From NCBI RefSeq assembly GCF_005222695.1, contig NZ_STGG01000006.1:62001-126000 (forward strand): a stretch of DNA of 64,000 nucleotides, given 5' to 3'. This stretch comes from Massilia sp. HP4 (GTDB lineage: Bacteria; Pseudomonadota; Gammaproteobacteria; Burkholderiales; Burkholderiaceae_D). The stretch's first letter is position 1. The number at the start of each line of letters is the position of its first letter. A program made the position numbers and the translations under genes. The notes under the pieces are model-generated. The model saw nothing but the letters and a program-made list of their open reading frames with translations, was not told where the DNA came from and searched no databases. Below, piece after piece: positions 25,082 to 34,487 of this stretch.

Positions 25082-26268
25082 AAACGACCACGACTGCCAG
25101 CCTCGCCCTCGCCACCATGCTCACGCTCGCCGGCTGCGCCACGCCGCCGGCCCACGACATCCATCGCCGCCTGCTGACGCTCGACGCCCACCTCGACACG
25201 CCGGTACATTTCGGCCGCGCGGGCTGGGACTTCGGCCAGCGCCACGATCCCGCCCTCGAGGTCGCCCAGCTCGACCTGGCGCGCATGGGCGACGGCAGCC
25301 TGGATGGCGGCTTCTTCGCCATCTTCACCGACCAGGGGCCCCTGACGCCGGAAGGCTATGCGGCGGCGCGCGAGCATGCGCTGGCGCGGTCAGCGCTGAT
25401 CGACACGACCCTGGCGCGCCATGCCGGCCGCATCGGCATCGCCACCACCGCCGATGAAGCGCGCCGCCTCGACGCGGCCGCCAAGCTGGTCGCATTCAAG
25501 AGTATCGAGAACAGCTATCCGCTGGGCGACAGCGTAACGGCGCTGGCCGAATTCCAGCGCCAGGGCGTGCGCCTGGTCGGCATCGTCCACAGCAAGAACA
25601 ACCAGTTCGCCGATTCGTCGACCGACAAGCCCACCTGGAACGGCTTGTCGCCGCTCGGACGCGACTGGGTGCGCGAGATGAACCGGCTCGGCATGGTGAT
25701 CGACGCCAGCCACGCCGCCGATGCCACGGTCGACCAGATGCTGGCCTTGTCGAGCACTCCGCTGCTGCTGTCGCACTCGAACTCGCGCACCAGCTACGAC
25801 CATCCGCGCAATATCGACGATGCGCGCATCCGCAAGATCGCGGCCGGCGGCGGCGCGGTCTGCGCCTCGACCATCTACCTGAGCGAGCTGAAAATGGGCC
25901 CGCAGCGCGCGGAGCTGTTCGACCGCATCGAAACTATCGGCACGCTCGCGCCACGGGAACAGGCCGCGCTGGGCAAGGAATGGCTGGCGCTGGACGCCGT
26001 CGAACCGCTGTGGAACACCAGCTTCGAGCAGTACATCGCCGCGCTCAAGCACCTGATCGCGGTGGCCGGCATCGACCACGTGTGCATGGGCGCAGATTTC
26101 GACGGCGGCGGCGGTATTCGCGGCCTGGACAATGTGTCGCACCTGCCGCGTATCAGCGCGCGCCTGAAGGCGGATGGCCTGTCGGAGCCAGACCTGGCCA
26201 AGCTGTGGAGTGGGAACCTGTTACGGGTACTGGAGGCGGCCGAACAGCAAGCTGGCGGCGATCGTTGA
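25078..26268 (+). CDS. Membrane dipeptidase (renal dipeptidase family, M19), lipoprotein
   Basis: A 396-residue zinc dipeptidase. The signal peptide ends in a lipobox (LAGC, Cys20), so it is lipid-anchored and periplasmic. Zinc-binding motifs of M19 are visible: LDAHLDTP, the bridging-glutamate region FKSIENSYPLGDS, the histidine in LVGIVHSKNN, LLSHSNSR and GADFDGGGG. M19 enzymes accept dipeptides with a C-terminal D-residue, which fits the D-peptide theme of the operon. It overlaps the hydrolase gene by four bases and is the last gene of the operon. The following 258 bases carry no gene; I see no strong terminator there. Confidence 0.9.
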   Translation: MKTTTTASLALATMLTLAGCATPPAHDIHRRLLTLDAHLDTPVHFGRAGWDFGQRHDPALEVAQLDLARMGDGSLDGGFFAIFTDQGPLTPEGYAAAREHALARSALIDTTLARHAGRIGIATTADEARRLDAAAKLVAFKSIENSYPLGDSVTALAEFQRQGVRLVGIVHSKNNQFADSSTDKPTWNGLSPLGRDWVREMNRLGMVIDASHAADATVDQMLALSSTPLLLSHSNSRTSYDHPRNIDDARIRKIAAGGGAVCASTIYLSELKMGPQRAELFDRIETIGTLAPREQAALGKEWLALDAVEPLWNTSFEQYIAALKHLIAVAGIDHVCMGADFDGGGGIRGLDNVSHLPRISARLKADGLSEPDLAKLWSGNLLRVLEAAEQQAGGDR

Positions 26269-26526
26269 CCCGAAATTGTCCCGCTGTACGGCACTTAAAC
26301 CTTTGCCAACTTCGATGAAAATCTACTACTGGTAAGTATTTTTCAAACATTATTTCGTTTCCAACACGCAACAGTCGTGCTGATTTGCTGACTTTGGGTT
26401 TCCCAAGCCGGCATACGGGCGCTTATTCTTGAACAGCTCCTGGTCTAACATCGTTACGGATCAATACGTTACATGCAGAACAGGTGAAAGACACAAGCCA
26501 GCCCATTGTTCCAGAAACGGAAAAAT

Positions 26527-28203
26527 ATGAAAATCAACGACCTCAACATCGGTACCCGTCTAGCCGGCGCCTTCGCCGCAGTCCTTCTCCTCATGGTAAT
26601 CATGCTGGCAAGCGCACTATGGCAGCTGGCGCGCATCGCGGATGCGAAGACCGTCATGACCGAGGCATCGCACAAGTCGGACCTGGCCACCGTCTGGGTA
26701 CAAGGGATCGCGCTTAACTCGGTGCGCACCGTCGCCAAGTTCAACAGCGTCGATGCGGCCTATGAACAGATGCTCGACAAGGAGATGGCGGAGGTCAGCA
26801 GCAGTGTCAGCAAGTTGCAGAAGGAGCTTGAAGTGCTGGTCGTAAGCGACCAGGGCAAGCAACTGCTGGCGGCAGTGGCGGCACATCGCGAGCGCTACAG
26901 TGGAATCCGCAATGCAGGCTACAAGCTCAGGGAAGAGCACGGCATCTCGAGCCCCGAGGTACAAGCCTACCTGCGCGACAAGGTCATGCCCGAGATGCGC
27001 GCCTATGTGCAGAGCGTCGAGGACGTGAAATCCTTCCAGCAAAATATGTATATCCGGGAGAGTAGCCACATCGATGCGCTGACCACCTCTGCGCGCCAGG
27101 TCATGGTGACCCTCGGCGTCATCGCGCTCGCCCTTGGCAGCGCGTTCGGCTGGCTGCTCACGCGCAGCATCACGCGGCCGCTGGCGGGCGCGGTCGACGT
27201 CGCGCAGCAAGTCGCGGCAGGCGACCTGTCGGCCGATATCCGGGTCGGATCGCGCTGCGAGGTTGGCGCCCTGATGGCCGCACTCAAGACCATGACCGAG
27301 AACCTGCGCAAGACCGTCACCGAAGTGCGTACCGGCACCGAGACCATCGTCACGGCCTCGCAACAGATCGCGTCGGGCAATCTCGACCTGTCCTCGCGCA
27401 CCGAGGAGCAAGCCAGCTCGCTGGAAGAGACCGCATCGTCGATGGAAGAACTGACCAGCACCGTGCGCCAGAATGCGGATAATGCGCGCCAGGCCAATGT
27501 GCTGGCCAAGAACGCCTCGCAGATCGCCGCGCACGGCGGCGAAGTCGTGTCGCAGGTGGTCACGACCATGGCATCGATCAATGAGTCGTCCAAGAAGATC
27601 GGCGACATCATCGCCGTCATCGACGGCATCGCCTTCCAGACCAATATCCTGGCGCTGAACGCAGCGGTGGAAGCGGCGCGCGCCGGCGAGCAGGGCCGCG
27701 GCTTCGCGGTGGTGGCCAGCGAAGTGCGCAACCTGGCCCAGCGCTCGGCCAGCGCGGCCAAGGAGATCCGCGGCCTGATCACCGATTCGGTGGCCAAGGT
27801 CGATGCCGGCGGGCGCCTGGTCGACGATGCCGGCGCGACCATGCAAGAGATCGTGCAAGGCATCACGCGCGTGACCGACATCATGTCCGAGATCGCCTCG
27901 GCCAGCGCCGAGCAGACGGTCGGCATCGAACAGATCAACGAAGCCATCACGCAGATGGATGGCGTGACCCAGCAGAATGCGGCGCTGGTCGAAGAAGCGG
28001 CCGCGGCCGCGAGCTCGCTGCAAGACCAGGCGGCAACGCTGGCCCGGCTGGTGAGCGTGTTCAATATCGGCGACAGTGGCGCGGGCCATGCCATGCGCGC
28101 TGCCTCGGGCAGCCGTGGGCTGGTGGTGAGCTCCCGCAAGCCGGGAGCAGGCAATGCCCGCCGCACGGCCCCGGTCGACGCGCAAGAAGAGTTCATCGCC
28201 TGA
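26527..28203 (+). CDS. Methyl-accepting chemotaxis protein (copy 1)
   Basis: A 558-residue transmembrane chemoreceptor. TM1 is at about residues 11-31, followed by a periplasmic four-helix-bundle-type sensor (about 32-190), TM2 (about 195-217, ending [15 protein letters not shown]) and a HAMP domain (to about 265). The signalling hairpin has the conserved tip [34 protein letters not shown]. Start at the ATG 26527 (MKINDLNIG) matches the second copy. The copy-2 start codon is exactly 1941 bases downstream, and the two align without net gaps to the end of the signalling domain. The C-terminal tails differ. No CheR-binding pentapeptide is obvious. Ligand is unknown. Confidence 0.92.
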   Translation: MKINDLNIGTRLAGAFAAVLLLMVIMLASALWQLARIADAKTVMTEASHKSDLATVWVQGIALNSVRTVAKFNSVDAAYEQMLDKEMAEVSSSVSKLQKELEVLVVSDQGKQLLAAVAAHRERYSGIRNAGYKLREEHGISSPEVQAYLRDKVMPEMRAYVQSVEDVKSFQQNMYIRESSHIDALTTSARQVMVTLGVIALALGSAFGWLLTRSITRPLAGAVDVAQQVAAGDLSADIRVGSRCEVGALMAALKTMTENLRKTVTEVRTGTETIVTASQQIASGNLDLSSRTEEQASSLEETASSMEELTSTVRQNADNARQANVLAKNASQIAAHGGEVVSQVVTTMASINESSKKIGDIIAVIDGIAFQTNILALNAAVEAARAGEQGRGFAVVASEVRNLAQRSASAAKEIRGLITDSVAKVDAGGRLVDDAGATMQEIVQGITRVTDIMSEIASASAEQTVGIEQINEAITQMDGVTQQNAALVEEAAAAASSLQDQAATLARLVSVFNIGDSGAGHAMRAASGSRGLVVSSRKPGAGNARRTAPVDAQEEFIA

Positions 28204-28222
28204 CAGCCCGATGTCACACTCT

Positions 28223-28254
28223 TGACAAGGGCGCGCCCGTACGCGCCCTTGTCA
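28223..28254. terminator. Hairpin between the two chemoreceptor genes
   Basis: TGACAAGGGCGCG and its exact complement (13-bp stem) are separated by a six-base loop, 20 bases after the first receptor's stop codon. There is no T-tract, only mixed sequence, so termination efficiency is uncertain. It suggests the two receptors have separate transcripts. Confidence 0.5.
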
Positions 28255-28467
28255 TGATGACCTTTCCAGTATCAATCGTTTATCGCACCGTAGCTTTTCA
28301 CTATTTTTTTGTTAGCGTTAAGCAACATGCGTGAGAATTAGTGCGCTTTTTTTGGCCTCCGACCCAAAACGGTGCTTATGCTTGATGTCGAGCAATGCAT
28401 TCTCACGCAATGTCACATTTCACCTTGCATCGAGCTGCTGGTCGCTCCTCATTCAACCAGGGACACC

Positions 28468-30105
28468 ATGAAAATCACCGACCTCAAGATTGGAATCCGG
28501 CTTGGCGGCGCGTTCGCCGCCGTCCTCGCCCTCGTGGCCCTCATGCTGATCATTGCACTATGGCAGCTGAGCCGCATCGCCGATGCCAAGACCGTGATGG
28601 CGGATGCTTCGACCAGCGTCAATCTCGCCCAGCAGTGGCTGCGCGGTACCGAGGGCAATGCGGTGCGCACGCGTGCCAAGGCCACGACCGTCGATCCGGC
28701 CGAGGAAGCGTATTACGACGCCGAGATGAAGAAAGCGAGTGCAGGCATCAGCAAGACCCAGAAAGAACTCGAGGCGATGGTGGGCACCGGCAAGGGACGC
28801 GAACTGATGGACGCGGTTGCCAGCCAGCGCAGCCGCTACACGGGCTTGCGCGACCAGGGCTTCAAGCGCAAGGCGGCGCTGGGCGCGGCCGATCCCGAGG
28901 TCCAGGCCTTCTTCAGGGATAAGGTAATGCCGGAGGTCGACAAATATGTCGCCACGGTGCAGGCGGTGGTGGTCTATGAAGAGACGCTGTTCCTTGAGGC
29001 GAACGCCAACATCGACGCGCTCAACGCGGCGGCCAGGCAGATCCTGATCGTGCTCGGCGTAGCCGCAATGGCAGCGGGCGCCGTGTTCGGCTGGCTGCTC
29101 ACGCGCAGCATCACGCGGCCGCTGGGCCACGCGGTGAGCGTGGCACAGCGCGTGGCCACGGGTGACCTGAGCGCCCGGATCGAGGTGCGCTCGCGCGATG
29201 AAGTCGGCGCGCTGATGGCATCGCTGCATGCCATGAACGCAAGCCTGCTCAAGACCGTCACCGAAGTGCGCGCCGGTACCGAGACCATCGTCACCGCCTC
29301 GCAGCAGATCGCCACCGGCAACCTCGACCTCTCCTCGCGCACCGAGGAGCAGGCCAGCTCGCTGGAAGAAACCGCATCGTCGATGGAAGAACTGACCAGC
29401 ACCGTGCGCCAGAACGCCGACAACGCGCTCCAGGCCAATGTGCTGGCCAGGCACGCTTCGCAGATCGCCGCCCACGGCGGCGAAGTCGTGTCGCAGGTGG
29501 TGGCCACCATGGCCTCGATCAACGAGTCGTCGAAGAAGATCGGCGACATCATCGCCGTCATCGACGGCATCGCCTTCCAGACCAATATCCTGGCGCTGAA
29601 CGCGGCGGTCGAGGCGGCGCGCGCCGGCGAACAGGGCCGCGGCTTCGCCGTAGTGGCGAGCGAAGTGCGCAACCTGGCCCAGCGCTCGGCCGGCGCAGCC
29701 AAGGAGATCCGCGCCCTGATCACCGACTCGGTGGCCAAGGTCGACGCCGGTGGACGCCTGGTCGACGATGCCGGCGCGACCATGCAAGAGATCGTGCAGG
29801 GCATCACGCGCGTGACCGACATCATGTCCGAGATCGCCTCGGCCAGCGCCGAGCAGACGGTCGGCATCGAGCAGATCAACGAAGCCATCACGCAGATGGA
29901 CAGCGTCACCCAGCAGAACGCGGCGCTGGTGGAAGAAGCGGCCGCCGCCGCGAGTTCGCTGGAGAGTCAGGCAGCGGGACTGGCGCGGCTGGTGAGTGTG
30001 TTCAAGGTCGACGATGGCGCGCCTAGCGGCTCGCGTAGTACCGACTTAGTTCAGCAATCTCGCGGTCGTTCAGCGCCTGCACCGCATTACGCATTTGCCG
30101 GTTGA
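28468..30105 (+). CDS. Methyl-accepting chemotaxis protein (copy 2)
   Basis: A 545-residue paralogue of the preceding receptor with the same order: TM1, periplasmic ligand-binding helices, TM2 with [19 protein letters not shown] and signalling domain. The periplasmic part has diverged (residues about 35-190), so it likely senses a different ligand. The signalling domain (29251-30005) is nearly the same as 27310-28064 at DNA level. Its last 83 bases overlap the convergent cytochrome c gene, so the C-terminal tail (from about [11 protein letters not shown]) is antisense-encoded and differs from copy 1. The ATG at 28468 was chosen by alignment with copy 1; the frame is open upstream to 28372. 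Confidence 0.92.
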   Translation: MKITDLKIGIRLGGAFAAVLALVALMLIIALWQLSRIADAKTVMADASTSVNLAQQWLRGTEGNAVRTRAKATTVDPAEEAYYDAEMKKASAGISKTQKELEAMVGTGKGRELMDAVASQRSRYTGLRDQGFKRKAALGAADPEVQAFFRDKVMPEVDKYVATVQAVVVYEETLFLEANANIDALNAAARQILIVLGVAAMAAGAVFGWLLTRSITRPLGHAVSVAQRVATGDLSARIEVRSRDEVGALMASLHAMNASLLKTVTEVRAGTETIVTASQQIATGNLDLSSRTEEQASSLEETASSMEELTSTVRQNADNALQANVLARHASQIAAHGGEVVSQVVATMASINESSKKIGDIIAVIDGIAFQTNILALNAAVEAARAGEQGRGFAVVASEVRNLAQRSAGAAKEIRALITDSVAKVDAGGRLVDDAGATMQEIVQGITRVTDIMSEIASASAEQTVGIEQINEAITQMDSVTQQNAALVEEAAAAASSLESQAAGLARLVSVFKVDDGAPSGSRSTDLVQQSRGRSAPAPHYAFAG

Positions 30106-30817
30106 TGTCGTTGTTGCGCCGCCCGTCGCGAAACGCGGTCAGCTGTTCGCGCAGGTAGATTTCGGACAGCCCTTCCAGCACCGGCGTGGCCGGACGTTCG
30201 GCGTGCGGGCTGTGGCAGGACGAGCAGGCGCCGATGGCGCGCATCGGGTCGCCGTTGCGCACCAGGCGCGGCGTGCCGGTGTCCGACGGTTCCACCGCCG
30301 CGATGCGCTCGCGCTCGAGCGAGGCGTAATAGGCGGCCAGGTCGCGCATGTCCCGGTCGCTCAGGTTCGCCACCAGCGGCTGCATGATGGCGCTCGGGCG
30401 ATGACCAGAGGCGAAGTCGCGCAGCTGCTTGTAGGTGCCGGACGCCGGCTGGCCGGCCAGGTGTGGCGTGCCGGCGGGGCTGGTGCCGCGCGCGCCATGG
30501 CACATGGTGCAGCTCATCGCCAGGGTGGCGCCGTTGCCGACCGAGGCCGTGTCGTGCTCTCCCATCATGGTGGCGCTGACGATCACGCCGCTCGGATTGC
30601 GCTGGCCGGGGCCGGGCAGCCCGGCGCCCTGGAATGGGGCCGGCGCGCCGGCGGCGCTGCAGATCGCATCCCACAGGCTCGCCAGCGTCGCCTGCGCATG
30701 CGCGCGCGGCAGCCAGACGAAGGCCACCATCGCCCCCAGCAGCGCAACGCCCGCCACCGCGCCGACGCTCCAGGCGAACCAGCCGTTGCGCAGCGAGAAG
30801 ACCTTGTCGTCGCTCAT
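30023..30817 (-). CDS. Membrane-anchored diheme cytochrome c
   Basis: A 264-residue cytochrome with one N-terminal TM helix (about residues 14-37). Two CxxCH heme sites (CTMCH and CSSCH) make it cytochrome c4-like, with repeats of the pattern [11 protein letters not shown] and [13 protein letters not shown]. It probably passes electrons to the oxidase. ATG at 30817 overlaps the stop of the subunit I gene (ATGA). It is the last gene of the six-gene oxidase operon, and its 3' end overlaps the convergent chemoreceptor gene by 83 bases. Confidence 0.9.
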   Translation of the reverse strand: MSDDKVFSLRNGWFAWSVGAVAGVALLGAMVAFVWLPRAHAQATLASLWDAICSAAGAPAPFQGAGLPGPGQRNPSGVIVSATMMGEHDTASVGNGATLAMSCTMCHGARGTSPAGTPHLAGQPASGTYKQLRDFASGHRPSAIMQPLVANLSDRDMRDLAAYYASLERERIAAVEPSDTGTPRLVRNGDPMRAIGACSSCHSPHAERPATPVLEGLSEIYLREQLTAFRDGRRNNDINRQMRNAVQALNDREIAELSRYYASR

Positions 30818-32445
30818 GGCCGCCCCCCTACCGGCACCGCCGGCACCGAGGTCTGCTCCAGCACCATCAACTGGCTGATCGGATAGCCGTAGTTCACCAC
30901 CGACAGCCCCACCATCAACGCCAGCCACAGCGCGTAGCCGTTCAGCGCCGCCGGCATGCGGCCGCCCTCGTGCACCGCCCTGGCGAAGGTAAACGCGGGC
31001 AGCGTGATGGGCGCGCTGCGGTGGCCGCGCAGCAGGACCAGGATGAACATCAGCCCCGATGCCACCAGGACCAGGCCGCCAAAGAAGGTGATGATCACCG
31101 TGACCGCCTGCGCCGTGAGCGCTGGATGGCTGTAGTCGAAATACGCCATCCGGCGCGGCATGCCGAGGATGCCGACCACGTGCCAGGGGAAGGTCAGCAC
31201 GATCATGCCGATGAACCAGGTCCACAATTGCGCGCGCATCAGGCGCCCCGACGCCAAGCAGCGGCCGGTCAGGTGCGGCCACAGGTCGTAGGCCAGGGCG
31301 AAGTACATGATCACGATGGCACCGCCGAAGATCAGGTGGAAGTGGCCGGTGATCCACTGCGTATTGTGGACGGCGAAATCGAGCTGGTAGCTCATATTGA
31401 TCAAGCCACCCGCGCCACCGAAGCCGAGCAGGATGAAAGAGAACGCCACCGCCAGCATCATCGGGTTCTGCCACGGCAGTTTCTTGAGCCAGCCGAAGGG
31501 GCCCATGCCGCCGCGCAGGCGGCCCGCGATTTCGACCGAGGCCGTGATGGTGAAGATGGTCAAGAAGGTGGGGATCGACACCATGGCCGTGAACACGGCG
31601 TGCATGAACTTGACGCCCGATCCCACCTGTGGATCCTGGAACAGGTGGTGGATCCCGATCGGCATCGAGAACACGAGGAACAGCACGAAGGAGATGCGCG
31701 CCATCTTGTCGCTGTAGAGGCGCCCGCCGATGGCGCGCGGCACCAGCGTATAGAAGGCGATATAGGCCGGCATCAGCCAGAAATAGACGATCGCGTGCAA
31801 GGTCCACGAGAAGAACACGCGCGCCAGGCCCGCGTCGATGGTGTGCCTGAACCCCAGCGCCACCGGCAGGATCTGGAACAGGATCTCGATCGCGGCGCCG
31901 AGCGAGGTCCAGGCCCACAGGTAGGCGCCGGCCAGGTTGGCGAACATCGGCAGCGGCACCGTGGCGCCGGGATTGGCCTTGCGCCACACGACCAGGTTCA
32001 CCGACATCAGGCCGACCCAGATCCAGGAACCCACGACCACCAGCACCACGCCGATGTAATAGAAGGGATTGCCGATCAGCGGCGGATAGAAGGTATACAG
32101 CACGGTGGCCAGGCCCATCGACACCGGGACCATGGCGGTCACGGTGCCCAGCACCACCAGCCAGAAGCCGAGCCAGGCCCAGCGCCGGCCGACGATCGCC
32201 TGCCTGAGCGAGAGTTCGACGATGGCATAGCCGAAACCCATCGCCACCAGGGTCGGGAACACATAGCCCATGGCCGTGCCGTGGGCGGTGACGGCGCGAT
32301 AGTACAGCTCGGGGTTGCCGATCCAGTCGCGCAGCGGGCTGCGGATATACATCTGCCATTCGCCCAGCAGCAGGGCCAGGAAGAAGGCGGCGAAGGCGAC
32401 CCAGAAATGGGCCAGCACCAGGCGCTTCGAATCGGCGCTATGCAC
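30814..32445 (-). CDS. ba3-type (B-family) cytochrome c oxidase subunit I
   Basis: A 543-residue heme-copper oxidase catalytic subunit with about 13-14 membrane helices. The low-spin heme ligand is in TAHGTAMGYVF. The CuB centre and crosslinked Tyr are in FSWTLHAIVYFWLMPAY, which strongly resembles Thermus ba3. The two CuB histidines are in GIHHLFQDP, and the high-spin and low-spin heme histidines in TQWITGHFHLIFGG. It reduces O2 to water and pumps protons. The start overlaps the subunit II gene by eight bases. No subunit III gene is present in the operon, in line with B-family enzymes. A nitric-oxide reductase is excluded by the HxxVY tyrosine. Confidence 0.92.
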   Translation of the reverse strand: MHSADSKRLVLAHFWVAFAAFFLALLLGEWQMYIRSPLRDWIGNPELYYRAVTAHGTAMGYVFPTLVAMGFGYAIVELSLRQAIVGRRWAWLGFWLVVLGTVTAMVPVSMGLATVLYTFYPPLIGNPFYYIGVVLVVVGSWIWVGLMSVNLVVWRKANPGATVPLPMFANLAGAYLWAWTSLGAAIEILFQILPVALGFRHTIDAGLARVFFSWTLHAIVYFWLMPAYIAFYTLVPRAIGGRLYSDKMARISFVLFLVFSMPIGIHHLFQDPQVGSGVKFMHAVFTAMVSIPTFLTIFTITASVEIAGRLRGGMGPFGWLKKLPWQNPMMLAVAFSFILLGFGGAGGLINMSYQLDFAVHNTQWITGHFHLIFGGAIVIMYFALAYDLWPHLTGRCLASGRLMRAQLWTWFIGMIVLTFPWHVVGILGMPRRMAYFDYSHPALTAQAVTVIITFFGGLVLVASGLMFILVLLRGHRSAPITLPAFTFARAVHEGGRMPAALNGYALWLALMVGLSVVNYGYPISQLMVLEQTSVPAVPVGGRP

Positions 32446-32998
32446 AGCTGGCCCTCCTGCCGCCGGCGGCCTGGCGCGCGAATTCCTGCTTGTCGACGAT
32501 CTTCACCCTGGCCCACATGGCGGCGTGGCCGACGCCGCAGTACTCGTGGCAGGGCATGACGTGCTCGCCGGTTTCCTCGAAGCGGGCGCGGAAGTTCGAG
32601 ATATAGCCAGGCACCAGCATCACATTGACATTGCCGGCCGCGATCGAGAAGCCGTGCACCACGTCGGCCGCCGTGCCGCGGATATGGACCGGGGTGTCGC
32701 TTGGCACCAGCAGGCAGGTCGGGGTAAAGGAATACTGGTTGGCCAGCACGCGCAGGGTGACGCTGCCGTCCGGCTCGAGCGTCGAGCCCAGGTTGGCCTC
32801 GACGAATTCGCCCGACAGGTGCAGGGTGCCGGGATCGATGGTCTCGGTCCGCACCGGCGGCATCGCCGCCCAGTGCACGCTCATCCAGACCAGCATCCCG
32901 AGCAGGAACACGATGATGGCGCCGACCAGCCAGGCCCAGCGCGCCTCCGCGGCATGGGCGACCGCGTCGACGTCGACCGGTTGGGGAGCGTGCTCCAT
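32438..32998 (-). CDS. Cytochrome c oxidase subunit II (CuA)
   Basis: A 186-residue subunit with a single N-terminal TM helix (about residues 22-42) and a periplasmic cupredoxin domain. The binuclear CuA ligands are clear in CHEYCGVGHAAM, with the upstream histidine in VVHGFSI. It accepts electrons from cytochrome c. A single TM instead of two is typical for ba3-type subunit II. Its ATG directly abuts the stop codon of the 57-residue membrane protein (32999), and its end overlaps subunit I by eight bases. Confidence 0.92.
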   Translation of the reverse strand: MEHAPQPVDVDAVAHAAEARWAWLVGAIIVFLLGMLVWMSVHWAAMPPVRTETIDPGTLHLSGEFVEANLGSTLEPDGSVTLRVLANQYSFTPTCLLVPSDTPVHIRGTAADVVHGFSIAAGNVNVMLVPGYISNFRARFEETGEHVMPCHEYCGVGHAAMWARVKIVDKQEFARQAAGGRRASCA

Positions 32999-33172
32999 CT
33001 ACCGCCCTCCCCGCGCGACGTAGACCAGCAGGTAGAAGGCCAGCCACATGGCCATCACGATCGCCACCGCCAGGCCGGCCACGGCGAAGGCGCCGCCCGG
33101 TCCCCTGGCGACGACCGCCTCCACGCGCTGCTGATTGGCGCTGACATCGTCTTCCGGCGCTTCCTGGATCAT
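32999..33172 (-). CDS. Small single-TM protein, possible ba3 oxidase subunit IIa-like
   Basis: A 57-residue frame from ATG at 33172 to TAG at 32999. Residues 1-23 are polar (MIQEAPEDD at the start), and about 27-53 form one hydrophobic helix (AFAVAGLAVAIVMAMWLAFYLL). It sits between the triheme cytochrome and subunit II genes with no gap to subunit II, so it is almost certainly translated. Thermus ba3 oxidase has a one-helix subunit IIa that replaces the missing TM helix of subunit II, and this protein has the right size and place for that role. Sequence similarity could not be tested. Confidence 0.7.
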   Translation of the reverse strand: MIQEAPEDDVSANQQRVEAVVARGPGGAFAVAGLAVAIVMAMWLAFYLLVYVARGGR

Positions 33173-33203
33173 GTCCGTCCTCCTGTTTTCGAATCAAGCC
33201 GTG

Positions 33204-34487
33204 CTATTCGACGGTGGCCGCGCGCAGCGCGCTCACCTCGCCCGCCGCGACCGGCGTGCCGCGGTTGCCCCAGGCGGTGCGGATATACGTGACCACCGCC
33301 GCCACGTCGCCGTCCGACATCGCATGCGCGAACGGCGGCATCCCGTATGGCATCGGATTGCGGCGGGTGCCCGGCGGGTAGCCGCCGTTGAGCACCATGC
33401 GGATCGGATTGACGCTGGACGTCATCGTGATCGACTGGTTGTCCTTCAGCGGCGGATAGTGAGGCGGCATCCCGCGCCCGTCGCCGCCATGGCAGCTGGC
33501 GCAATGAAGGTCATAGACGCGCTTGCCCTGGGCATGCATCTGGCCGATATTGGCGCGCGCCGGGGCGCTGGCCGGATCGGCATTCACCGGCCGGTCGGCG
33601 GGCAGGCTTTTCAGGTAGACCGCCATCGCACGCACATCGGCGTCCGTCATGTGCTGCAGGCTGTTATAGGTCACCTCGGCCATCGGGCCATACACGGTGC
33701 CGCGCTGCGAGACGCCTTTTTGCAGCAGGTCGACGATGTCCTGGATCTCCCAGGTGCCCAGGCCGGCCTCCTTGTTCGAGGTGAGCGATGGGGCGTACCA
33801 GTTCTGCATCGGGATCAGGCCGCCCTGGAATTCGCGCGCTGAGGAGGAGCCGCCCAGCGCATTGATCGGCGTGTGGCACATCGCGCAGTGGCCCAGGCCC
33901 TGCACCAGGTAGGCGCCGCGGTTCCATTCGACCGACTTGCCCTTGTCCGGCACGTACTCGCCTTCCTTGAAATACAGCGTGCGCCAGCCAACCAGCAGCG
34001 AGCGGTTGTTGTAGGGGAAGCGCAGCTCGTGCTTGCGCGAAGCCTGGCGAACCGCCGGCACCGAGCGCAGATAGGCGTAGATGGCGTCGGAATCCGCGCG
34101 CGTGACCTTGGTGAAGCTGGCGAAGGGCATGGCGGGATACAGCAGGTCGCCGTTCTTGGCGCGGCCGGTGCGCATCATCCTGAAGAAGTCGTCGGCGCTC
34201 CAGCTGCCGATGCCGGTCTTGATGTCGGGCGTGATGTTCGGCGCGTACAGGGTGCCGAACGGGGTCGGCATGGCGCGGTTGCCGGCGAAGATGTTCCCGG
34301 CCGGGACTGTGTGGCAGGCGATGCAGTCGCCGGCCTGGGCCAGGTATTTGCCGCGCTCGATGAGCGCTTGCTGGCTCTCCCTGGCTGGCGCTTTCTGCGC
34401 CGCGGCGGGCGCCATCGCACCGGCCAGGAGCGCCAACGCAAGCAAGTGCGCGAGCGCGGCGCGGATCAGGACATGCAGGCGCTTCAT
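33204..34487 (-). CDS. Triheme cytochrome c (alcohol dehydrogenase cytochrome subunit-like)
   Basis: A 427-residue periplasmic cytochrome with a signal peptide (about 1-31, ending AAAQ). Three CxxCH sites (CIACH, CAMCH, CASCH) and the pattern GRYLAQAGDCIACH-like, TPFGTLYAPNITPD and GVGHCAMCHTP-like match the triheme cytochrome subunits of membrane alcohol/gluconate dehydrogenases. Here it sits in an oxidase operon with no dehydrogenase, so it may be the electron entry point from a periplasmic dehydrogenase elsewhere. ATG at 34487 overlaps the upstream diheme cytochrome stop codon. I rejected the longer in-frame start at 34523. Confidence 0.88.
   Translation of the reverse strand: MKRLHVLIRAALAHLLALALLAGAMAPAAAQKAPARESQQALIERGKYLAQAGDCIACHTVPAGNIFAGNRAMPTPFGTLYAPNITPDIKTGIGSWSADDFFRMMRTGRAKNGDLLYPAMPFASFTKVTRADSDAIYAYLRSVPAVRQASRKHELRFPYNNRSLLVGWRTLYFKEGEYVPDKGKSVEWNRGAYLVQGLGHCAMCHTPINALGGSSSAREFQGGLIPMQNWYAPSLTSNKEAGLGTWEIQDIVDLLQKGVSQRGTVYGPMAEVTYNSLQHMTDADVRAMAVYLKSLPADRPVNADPASAPARANIGQMHAQGKRVYDLHCASCHGGDGRGMPPHYPPLKDNQSITMTSSVNPIRMVLNGGYPPGTRRNPMPYGMPPFAHAMSDGDVAAVVTYIRTAWGNRGTPVAAGEVSALRAATVE

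Noticed and set aside
27310..30005. Repeated DNA considered as an insertion sequence or mobile repeat
   Set aside because: The repeat is coding sequence of two paralogous receptors in the same frame, with no terminal inverted repeats or transposase.
30634..32559. Plus-strand open frame antisense to the oxidase subunits
   Set aside because: Rich in His/Gln/Arg/Glu with no domain; the heme-copper oxidase motifs on the minus strand are complete.
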